This document shows, one piece after another, positions 54,003-62,139 of a stretch of DNA of 64,000 nucleotides. A program made the position numbers and the translations under genes. The notes under the pieces are model-generated. The model was not told the origin of the DNA. It ran no database searches and saw nothing but the letters and a program-made list of their open reading frames with translations. The stretch is from AWTP1-13 sp963797005 (GTDB lineage Bacteria > Pseudomonadota > Alphaproteobacteria > Rhizobiales > Hyphomicrobiaceae): assembly GCA_963797005.1 (NCBI GenBank), contig CAWCOF010000009.1, positions 596,326 to 660,325 of the forward strand, given 5' to 3'. The first letter of the stretch is position 1; every line of letters begins with the position of its first letter.

Positions 54003-54260
54003 TCAGCGGTCAGCTGTCCTGTCGCAGGCTTCGAGGACATGCCGGGCGAGCCTGTCGCGGGAAAGCCCCCGCCTCTGAAGCTCGGTGTTGGAAAGATTGC
54101 TGAGCCGTTCGTACATAGCTGCAGCGGCGTAGTAGTCAGCGCAGGTTCTGGCCCACGTCGTGACGTGCTGAACCAGTGGCTTGAACGAACAGGAGCGTGA
54201 AGCTGCAGCCTGGGCGGGCGGTACGGTGTCGACTCTAGAGAGGTGTTCGGACACGGCCAT
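54003..54260 (-). CDS. Small DUF1127-like protein
   Basis: Eighty-five residues. The C-terminal half, YERLSNLSNTELQRRGLSRDRLARHVLEAC, resembles the short DUF1127 motif (L-S-x-x-E-L-x-x-x-G-[LI]-x-R). DUF1127 proteins in alphaproteobacteria bind RNA and affect phosphate and RNA metabolism. The similarity is partial here. Start ATG 54260 follows CCGGAGGACC, a good ribosome site. Confidence 0.55.
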   Translation of the reverse strand: MAVSEHLSRVDTVPPAQAAASRSCSFKPLVQHVTTWARTCADYYAAAAMYERLSNLSNTELQRRGLSRDRLARHVLEACDRTADR

Positions 54261-54352
54261 GATGGTCCTCCGGAGCGCATTTTGAGAAAGCATGTGGTGG
54301 AAGGCGCTTGGCAGGCCGGCCGCCCTGCGCCGTGTATCAATTCGCCGCTGAT

Positions 54353-54640
54353 CTAGTTGGTTGTGGTCGGCGTAACGGTGACTTTGGCCGGCTCTTGCCG
54401 CGCCAACTCCTGCGGTTGACCGGCTTGCGGATAACCCACGCCGACTTGGTAGGCCGTGGTGATGGGGCCTGCGGCCATGGCGGCGTCGGCGTAGTCTTGG
54501 CAATAGTCGCAGAGCTGGTCGGCTTGCGTGGTCTCTTGCTGCGTCGCAGTATCGGTTGCCAGGCCACCTCGAGCCACTACCGGGCCACTTGTTGCAGCGA
54601 GGAGTAAAAGGGCGAAGAGCCTCGTGGAGATCTTGAGCAT
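54353..54640 (-). CDS. Small secreted protein, unrecognised
   Basis: Ninety-five residues with a clear signal peptide (LKISTRLFALLLLAATSG, cleavage near VVARG). The mature part is Gln/Thr-rich with one CDYC pair and a Pro/Thr-rich end (PAKVTVTPTTTN). No family recognised. First gene of the minus-strand series that runs from 54640 to 53070 and is divergent from the large regulator. Confidence 0.5.
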   Translation of the reverse strand: MLKISTRLFALLLLAATSGPVVARGGLATDTATQQETTQADQLCDYCQDYADAAMAAGPITTAYQVGVGYPQAGQPQELARQEPAKVTVTPTTTN

Positions 54641-54804
54641 GGTGCAGGCTCCAATGTTGGGTCGGCGACTTGCTGGACGGGGTCGTCCCGCGCGACGATT
54701 GGAGCCCGTGGTCGTAGTCTCGAGCGTTACCTGAGCGTGGCCTACAGCGTGAAAAATGTAGAAATCGGAACCAGACAGCGCCTCCTCGAGGAAGTAACGC
54801 ATCC

Positions 54805-57800
54805 ATGGGCACCTTGCGGCCTTCGGAGTTCAGGCTGTCACTGCTAGGCAGCTTTCAGTTGACCCGGCCGGACGGACCCATCGATCTTGCGAGCAAGAAG
54901 GTCGCCGGTCTGCTCGCCTACCTTGCTTTGACGGCGCCTGCCCCACAGTCGCGGGAGAAGCTCGCAACTCTATTCTGGGGCTCGCATTTCGACACACAGG
55001 CGCGGCAGAACCTGCGCAAGGCTTTGTTCCGGTTGCGCCGGACTTTAGGGCAGGGCGTGCTGGTAGGTGACGGTGATGAGGTGTCGCTGACACCCGGCAC
55101 CATCGACTGCGATGCGGTCCGGCTGGAGGCGCTGATCCGGGAGGGCAGCCGGGCCTCCCTCAAGGTTGCGGCCGACCTCTACAAGGGTCGGCTCCTCGCC
55201 GATGTAAGGGTGACGGAGGAAGTGTGGGCCGATTGGTTGGCAGGCGAGCAGCTACGGCTGGAGGGTCTCGCCGTCGATGCCATGGTCAAGCTGGGCGAAC
55301 TCGAGCTCGAGTCGGGAATCCACGACCTGGCTCTCGTGGCCGGCAACAGGGCGATCTCGATCAGCAGCTTGCGCGAGGATGCCCACCAAGTCGTGATCCG
55401 GGCATTGGCCGCTGCCGGGCGCAGGGCGGACGCGCTCAAGCACTACCAAGACCTCGTCGCGCTGCTCGAACGCGAGCTGAACACCGAGCCCGATGCGGCG
55501 ACGAGGTCGGTCGTGTCCCAGCTTGGCCAGCCGCAGGCTCCGGGCGGACCGCCCACTGGGAAGGGCGTTGCCACGCCGGCGACTTCTGACCGCCGCCACC
55601 CTGACGAGCGGTTCGTTGGCGATGTCAGTGCTGACCCTGAGCACAAGGACAAAGCCAAGCGGACCGAAGCGCGGAGCGATGCGGCATTGCCTGGGGTTGC
55701 GACCCGCTCCACTAGTCCCGAGCGGCGTCAGCTAACAATCATGGTTTGCACTATGGTCGCCTCGACGCCCCTTTCGGCGGAGCTTGATCCCGAGGAGATG
55801 AGTGAGCGGATCGCCCCCTTTCACAAGGTGGTGAGCGACGCGGCGGCGCGCTTTGGTGGATTTATCGCCCAGTACCTGGGCGATGGTGTGCACGTGTACT
55901 TCGGCTACCCTGAAGCACATGAGCATGACGCGGAGCAGGCCGTGCGCGCTGGCATAGCCGTCCTCGACGCCGTTGGCGAGCTGAAGATTTCTTCCGGTGT
56001 GAACCTTCGGGCGCGTGCCGGCATCGCCACCGGCTTGGTTATCGTCGGTGAGCAGCTGGGCACCGCCAACGTACAGCAGGGTATCGCGATCGGCGAGACG
56101 CCAAACCTGGCGGCACGGCTGCAGACCGTGGCTGCACCGGGTGAGGTCGTTATCGCTGCCAACACGCGGCGGCTCGTAGGCGGGATGTTCGACTGCCGCG
56201 CGCTCGCTGCCAACGAGTTGAAAGGGCTGCCGCCCTCGGTTGAGGCGTGGCAGGTGCGGGGTGAGATGGTCGGCGCCAGTCGGTTCGAGGCCCGACGCGC
56301 GGACGCCCTATCACCGCTCGTTGGCCGGCAGGAGGAGATGGAGCTGCTGCTACGTCGTTGGGAGCAGGCCAAGCTCGGCGAGGGTCGCGTCGTGCTGCTC
56401 TCCGGCGAGCCCGGCATCGGGAAGTCGCGCATTGCCGAAAGTCTGGCAGCCAGGCTTGAGGGCGAACGGCATATGCGCCTTCGCTATTCCTGCTCTCCGC
56501 ACCATATGCGCAGCCCGCTCTACCCCTTCATTACGCAGCTCGAGCGGGCCGCAAGCTTCGAGCCAGGCAACAGCGCCCAAGCGAAGCTCGACAAACTCGA
56601 GGCCTTACTCAAGGGGACGGCGAGGAATTTGCCACGGGATGTGGCCTTGATCGCCGAGCTGCTGACGGTCCCACTGGACGGGCGCTTTCCGGCAGTGGCG
56701 GTCAGCCCGCAACAGAAGCGAGAGGTGACTTTGACCGCCCTTCTCGATCAGTTCGACGGCTTGGCGGCGCAAAGCCCGGTCCTGATCGTGTTCGAGGACG
56801 TCCATTGGATCGATCCCACTTCTCTAGATTTGCTCGATCGAATGGTTGCCCGAGCCGCCAACCTGCCGATGCTCCTGGTCGTCACGTTCCGGCCTGAGGT
56901 CCAGCTGGCCTGGGTCGGCCAACCGCATGTGGCGATGCTCCCCCTGAGCCGCCTTGGCCGACGTGACAGCGCCAGCATCATTGCGAGCATCAGTCGGGGC
57001 AAGGCGCTGCCCAACGCAATCGTCGAGCAAATCCTTTCGCACACAGATGGCGTGCCGCTGTTCATTGAGGAGCTGATGAGCACGCTGCTCGAAAGCGGCT
57101 TGTTGGTCGAGACACCGGACAGCTACGTACTTGACGGACCGCTGCCGCCGCTCGCCATACCAACGACGTTGCAGGCGTCGCTAGTGGCTCGCCTCGACCG
57201 ACTTGCCTCGGACAAGGATGTAGCCCAGATCGGCGCCGCGATCGGACGGGAGTTCTCCCACGAGCTTATTGCGGCGGTGTCGGCCTTGGCCCCGTTGGAT
57301 CTGGACGCGGCGCTCGAGCGGCTAACGAGCTCCGGTCTCATCTCGCGGCGCGGAACACCTCCGATCGCCACCTACTCGTTCAAGCACGCGCTGGTACAGG
57401 ACGCCGCGTACCTGACGATGCTCAAGAAGTCGGCGCAAACAGTTGCATTCAAGCATCGCCAAAGTGCTGGTCGGGCGGTTCCCGGCGATGGCCGAAGGGC
57501 TGCCTGAAGTCATCGCTCACCATTTCACTGAGGCCGGGCTTGCGAGCCAGGCGACCGCCTATTGGCTCAAAGCCGGGCGCGAGGCGATCAAGAGATCTGC
57601 CAACCTGGAAGCTTTGGACCACATTAGGAAGGGCCTTGGAGAGTGTCACAAGTTGGCCCTGTCGGACCGAGTTGCGGCGGCGCGGGCGGAGATAGACCTA
57701 CTGGGCGCAATGCCGGCACCGTTGATTGCCGTCTCCGGTTGGTCGAGTCCTGAGTTGGAGACAGTTTATGCGCGAGCAAAAGAGCTCTGCGTGGAAGTTG

Positions 57801-58614
57801 GATCGCACGAGGCGGAGTTCCAGATCGGATTAGGTCGCTTCAATATGCACTTACTTAAGAGTGAGATCAGGCGTGCGGACGAAATTGCCGACAGTCTTAT
57901 CGTCATGGCGAAAGAGGTTTTCGCACCGGACGTTCGGCAAGCACACCTGCTCGGAGCCCTGCGCACCAAGGCGCTCGCCAAATTCTACCAAGCCAAATTC
58001 GCTGCAGCTCGCACGCTGCTCGATCAAATGATGGAATTATACGATGCTGAACGGCATGCAGTTCATGCCTATCTATATGGCGCGGAACCGGCAGCGGTTG
58101 CGCTATCCTATCTTGCGTGGATGGACGCTGTTGCTGGGCAACGCGCTTCCAGCGAAGCCAGATTGGTGCGAGCGCGCAGTCAGGCAACGCGGCCAATCAT
58201 GCATTCAGCATTTGCTATGTGCAATGTTTCGCCGCCTCGTGTGCGCAACTATGGGGAGAACCGCAGATTGTGGCGGTGCAAGCCGACCATGCCATTCGCT
58301 TGGCCAACGAGCACAATTTCCAGTATTGGTTGGCATGGGGTAGAGCACTGCTTGGGTGGGTGCAGGGGCTCGATGCGCCGCAAGAGGGCATCCACGCGAT
58401 CGACGCCGCCTGCGCCGCCTACTTGACGACCGGCTCCTCTCTGGTAGCTCCTTATTTTGAGGCCCTTGCCTGCAACATTGGCCGCCTTGGCGACGTGCCC
58501 GGCAGCGCAGCGCGCGAAGAAATAATCCGGAGGCGTTCCGAGACGACAGGCGTGCTATTTTGGCAAGACGTGCTCGGCATCAGCCTAAAGCGCCTTCCGT
58601 TGCGAACTACATAA
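54805..58614 (+). pseudogene. SARP/BTAD regulator with cyclase-like and ATPase domains, two frameshifts
   Basis: Giant signalling protein, about 1270 residues if repaired. In order: a SARP winged helix (KVAGLLAYLAL to NLRKALFRLRRTLG, about 30-90); a BTAD helical domain (100-245); a class III cyclase homology domain (about 308-480; MVCTMVASTPLSAELDPEEM, FIAQYLGDGVHVYFGYPEAHEHD); and an ATPase with P-loop GEPGIGKS (534-541) and VFEDVHWIDPTSLDLL. A TPR-like tail follows. The first metal-binding Asp of the cyclase (usually CDLVGST) is Thr here, so cyclase activity is doubtful. Frames shift near 57440 and 58190. Likely a ligand- or cell-state-responsive transcription regulator. Confidence 0.8.
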
Positions 58615-59168
58615 ACACGCTTGCGAGCCGATGCCGCCGTGGAGGTTTGATCGACGTGCCCGATATTTGGTCCTCTCGCCAGCGGCCCGATAGTCCGACG
58701 TGGCTTTGAGAAGGTGATGAGCGTGATCACGAGCCGCACGGCAAGCTCGGCGGGCATGCTGCGCGCACGTGGACAGAGGTGACGTGCACTCCCAAACGCA
58801 TCGCCGTCATAGCGCTCCGCTGTGTTGCATCGCACTAAGCGCGCTGCGTCCACCGTGAAAAAGGGTCATTTTTCACCGTCAGGTCTATGTCTGTTGCCGG
58901 GCAAAGCTGCACTCCGGCACAACCGAGCCAATCGGCTGCTCCACTGAGGGATTTTGCTCCAGCGCTTACAAGGGCCGACGAAACTGAGACACGGATCGCG
59001 CGGCGGCGTGGATGAGCGGCAAGACCGCCGCAGAGAGGGTGCGAGAGAGCTGCGGCCGCGGGCCAGATTTGGATTCCGCGGGAACCCGGCTCGCCTGGTT
59101 CACCTACCCTTAACTCCCTCATGGTTCAGTGCGAAAGCCCATCAGTGTCGTTAACGGCATCAACTTGA
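58615..59168. other. Gene-poor stretch
   Basis: About 550 bases between the SARP-type regulator and the diguanylate cyclase. No credible frame on either strand. Apart from the inverted repeat at 58855-58876 I see no structured element. Probably includes the promoter of the following gene. Confidence 0.5.
58855..58876. terminator. Bidirectional terminator-like hairpin
   Basis: GTGAAAAA (58855-58862), a six-base loop, then TTTTTCAC (58869-58876). A perfect eight-pair inverted repeat with A- and T-runs inside the arms, standing out in GC-rich surroundings. It lies about 240 bases after the stop of the large regulator, so it may end that transcript. It could instead be an operator. Confidence 0.4.
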
Positions 59169-60152
59169 ATGGATTGGAAGAGTCAAACATCACCCCCGGG
59201 TGCTCTCGCGGCGCAGGAGCCTGAGCTGACGCGAGCCCGGAAGGAGTTGCGTACGCTCTATGCTGCGCTAGACCACGTAGAGAACGGCCTGCTAATTCTG
59301 GATGGTAAATTGCGCGCGATATACAGCAATCCCGCGTTGCACCGAATGTTCAATTCCTTTAGCGCAGAGGAAATCCGTAGCCAGAACCCGCCCTATGTCA
59401 AGCTGCTTCGCGCCGCCCGCTCGGCCTCCGCTGTTGATCTGGAAGACTACGTAGCTAAACGGCTTCGATGGGTCAGCTCAGGCGATCCGAAGCCGATGGA
59501 CCTGAAGATGAGTAATGGCGTTGTGCTGCGCTGCCACCTCGCCGTGCTGCCTGCTGGTGGCCGTATGCTCATCTACAGTGATGTCACCGATATCATACGC
59601 CATGCAGAGGAACTGCAGCGATTAGCAACAACAGACGGCATGACAGGCATTTACAATCGACGCCATTTCATGGCGCTGGCCGACCTCGAATGGAGCAAGG
59701 CACACCGGTATGGCCGGCCGCTTTCACTTTTGATGCTGGATATCGACCATTTTAAATCGATCAACGACACCTATGGACATGATGCTGGTGATAGCGCGCT
59801 CATCCAATTGGCCCAGCTGGTGGCCTCATTCAAGCGCGCGCCGGATGTGTTGGCGCGAATCGGCGGTGAGGAATTCGCGGTGCTCCTTCCGGAGACCGAG
59901 GTGGAGGACGCGCATAGTTTGGCTGAGCGGCTCCGCGTCGGAGTAGCGAAGTGTCCGCTGGTCGTCGGAGATCTTACAATCACACTCTCTGTAAGTATCG
60001 GAATAGCCACAAAGTCGCCGCAGACACGCGGCGTGACACAATTAATGAGCGCCGCCGACAAAGCTCTCTACGACGCCAAACGAGCAGGTCGCAACCGAGT
60101 TATTTGCTCGCGCGAACACTCGCTGGAGGGGTATTCATATCAAAGGGCGTGA
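59169..60152 (+). CDS. PAS-GGDEF diguanylate cyclase
   Basis: Makes cyclic di-GMP from two GTP. The protein has 327 residues, soluble, with an N-terminal coiled segment (18-36). A PAS-like sensor of the type NGLLILDGKLRAIYSNPALHRMF follows (about 39-145), then a GGDEF domain (155-318). The active site GGEEF is at 232-236, preceded at exactly five residues by the inhibitory site RAPD (223-226), so product inhibition is likely. LDIDHFKSINDTYGHDAGD provides metal and guanine contacts. ATG 59169. Ligand of the PAS part is unknown. Confidence 0.93.
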   Translation: MDWKSQTSPPGALAAQEPELTRARKELRTLYAALDHVENGLLILDGKLRAIYSNPALHRMFNSFSAEEIRSQNPPYVKLLRAARSASAVDLEDYVAKRLRWVSSGDPKPMDLKMSNGVVLRCHLAVLPAGGRMLIYSDVTDIIRHAEELQRLATTDGMTGIYNRRHFMALADLEWSKAHRYGRPLSLLMLDIDHFKSINDTYGHDAGDSALIQLAQLVASFKRAPDVLARIGGEEFAVLLPETEVEDAHSLAERLRVGVAKCPLVVGDLTITLSVSIGIATKSPQTRGVTQLMSAADKALYDAKRAGRNRVICSREHSLEGYSYQRA

Positions 60153-60451
60153 CGTCGGGGAACAAGCGGCGTCGCACTCTTAAAACGATGACCATGCACC
60201 AAATTGTGCGCGGCCATCTGCTCGGCTTGACGGAGCGTTTGACCTGAGAGAGCAACCGGTAGGTTTGCTAACGGAGAAAGCGGACGCGAGCTCGCTCGTA
60301 ACGGATTAGTCTGCAACGGGTCAAGATTCCCACTGCCGGTTCGGCGCCGGTAACCATGTGACGGCAAATCCAGCCCGAAACCTGTCGCGGGTCAATGAAT
60401 TGCGCCACTAGCACCCAAGCTTGCGAGGTCTTTCAACCAGGGAGACCTCCC

Positions 60452-61084
60452 ATGAATGATGCATCCTCGTCTGACCCGGCCCGACGCCGACCGGCCAGCA
60501 CCAAGGGTAAGCTTCGAGGCCCGAAACCGCCGCTGCGGGTCGGCCACGTCTGGTCCATCCGCGCTAGGTTGCAGCTGGAAAGGCGCGTTCGCGACCTGGC
60601 GCTCTTCAATCTGGCCATCGATAGCAAGCTGCGCGGTTGCGATCTCGTCGCTCTCCGCGTCGACGACGTGGCGCCCAACGGCTATGCGATTGACCGCGCC
60701 AACGTCCGTCAGAGCAAGACTGGCCGGCCCGTTCGCTTCGAGCTGACGGAGGTGACCCGTCAGGCGCTGGACGACTACCTTCGCATCAACGGCCGAAAGA
60801 TTGGCCAATGCTTGTTCCCAGGCCGTGGCGGCCCCGATCGGCATCTGACGACGCGGCAGTACGCTCGGCTTGTCAGTGAGTGGGTCAGCGGCATTGGCCT
60901 CGATCCCTTGAAGTACGCCACGCATTCCATGCGTCGAACCAAGGCGACGTTGATCTACCGACGCACTGGAAATCTGAGGGCTGTCCAGCTGCTCTTGGGC
61001 CACACGAAGATCGAAAGCACGGTGCGCTACCTCGGCGTCGAGATCGACGACGCACTTGATATCGCGGAGAAAATCGAGGTCTGA
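60452..61084 (+). CDS. Small tyrosine recombinase/integrase
   Basis: Site-specific recombinase of 210 residues, little more than a catalytic domain; the usual N-terminal core-binding domain is reduced to about 40 residues. The catalytic set is readable: Arg in SKLRGCDLVALRVDD, His-x-x-Arg in HSMRRTKATLIYRR, His in LLLGHTKIE and the Tyr nucleophile in STVRYLGVE. ATG 60452 has CAGGGAGA upstream. Short recombinases of this type are widespread and multicopy in proteobacteria. The interrupted copy lies at 45067-46876. Confidence 0.9.
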   Translation: MNDASSSDPARRRPASTKGKLRGPKPPLRVGHVWSIRARLQLERRVRDLALFNLAIDSKLRGCDLVALRVDDVAPNGYAIDRANVRQSKTGRPVRFELTEVTRQALDDYLRINGRKIGQCLFPGRGGPDRHLTTRQYARLVSEWVSGIGLDPLKYATHSMRRTKATLIYRRTGNLRAVQLLLGHTKIESTVRYLGVEIDDALDIAEKIEV

Positions 61085-61090
61085 ACTAGA

Positions 61091-61116
61091 GGGGCAGAGC
61101 TGCCGTTCTCTGCCCC
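61091..61116. terminator. Hairpin at the end of recombinase module, copy B
   Basis: Same nine-pair stem as in copy A: GGGGCAGAG and CTCTGCCCC around an eight-base loop, seven bases after the recombinase stop. Conservation in both copies suggests it matters, as terminator or recombination site. Confidence 0.45.
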
Positions 61117-61380
61117 GCTCCCCATAGGGGAATTCGTGCCAAGACCTGCCGCCCGAAGACACGGATGATCAGCGGCGTGTGCTTTTTGTATGCACGAGCC
61201 GCCAGGGTTGAGAGGCATTTTTTACTGCGCTGCAATCAGAGCGACGCCTTTGCGGCAACGCGAGGGCCAATTCTGGGCGTTCACCGAGCGTCCTGACTTC
61301 TACCGGCCACCGGCCGAGGCCGACTCGATGGGGAAGACCTGGCGCTCGTCTGGCACTCGTTCCTCTCTTCGGCTTAGCCG

Positions 61381-61713
61381 CTATGAACCAGACCATTCGG
61401 ATGCACGATCCGCGTCAATGCAGTGACTTACGTGGCGCCAACTGTTGCCGAATGTGTCGGCGAGGAGATTGCCCGCTGGCGAGACGCCAACTGCGCGGTG
61501 AAGCCGGATGTCCGCGCGTGGCAGTCGTGGCAGTCCATGCTTGCTGCCAAGTGGCACCAATGACTTCGGAAACGTGCCCTGCTTCACGACCGTAATGGCA
61601 AGACCTTGACTTGCGATGGCTTCGACGGCCGCCAGGCTGTGGCTGACAAACGCCAGACGCCAACGCACTCGCGCTCGATCAAGCGCATCAAGTGCCCACT
61701 TTCGAAACAGGCA
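61381..61713 (-). pseudogene. C-terminal fragment of a LysR-type regulator
   Basis: About 110 residues of the effector-binding domain of a LysR regulator: CLFRKWALDALDRARVRWRLAF, then SHSLAAVEAIASQGLAITVV and a closing segment near LADTFGNSW. The DNA-binding half is missing; upstream of about 61713 the sequence changes abruptly to an unrelated frame. The 244 bases between the recombinase module and this fragment (61137-61380) hold nothing recognisable. Confidence 0.6.
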
Positions 61714-61719
61714 TCTCGG

Positions 61720-61914
61720 CGATCTGCGCGTGTGTGTCGCCGGCACGAAGCCCAGCGTCCCACAGCCTCGCAGCTCGCGCGCCACCAGCTGGACCGGCGG
61801 CGCGCCGCCATTGCCGCCGCCCGTCGTGCCGTCCTCGACGCAAGCGCCGCAGCCCATGCACGCAACCGCCATCGCCACCGTCACCGTGAAGGGAAGGACC
61901 TCATGGCAGAAGGC
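61720..61914 (-). CDS. Lipoprotein-like N-terminus, fused in frame to the LysR fragment
   Basis: Frame beginning at about 61914 with a hydrophobic segment VLPFTVTVAMAVACMGCGAC, a possible lipobox, followed by Gly/Asn-rich sequence and QLVARELRGCGTLGFVPATH. It runs without a stop into the LysR tail at about 61713, which makes no biological sense as one protein. It probably belongs to the foreign DNA on the right. Confidence 0.3.
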
Positions 61915-62139
61915 CATACCGTACACCCAAACAAGTTCCAGGCCTGCGCCAATGTACGCGCACACCCACATTCTGAAACGCGCCGCGGCTGCCAGAATCG
62001 TGACGCGCGCTGCGCGCGTCGACCCGGCGTCCGCCGACCCTCTCCCCGCTGCGCGGGCCGAGGGAGGACCAACGCCGCGGGGCGAGCGAGAAACTGCCCG
62101 CCGCGCGCGATGGAAAGCTCTGCTCCGGCGGGGCGGGCG

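Larger units (their letters stand above)
60311..61136 (+). repeat. Recombinase module, copy B (uninterrupted)
   Basis: Direct repeat of the module at 44926-46928 without the IS630 element: leader, recombinase gene and terminal hairpin. Differences are scattered single bases. Homologous or site-specific exchange between the two copies could excise the 13.4 kb between them. Confidence 0.9.

Noticed and set aside
61137..61380. Short open frames between the recombinase and LysR fragment
   Set aside because: No start with ribosome site, no recognisable protein pattern.
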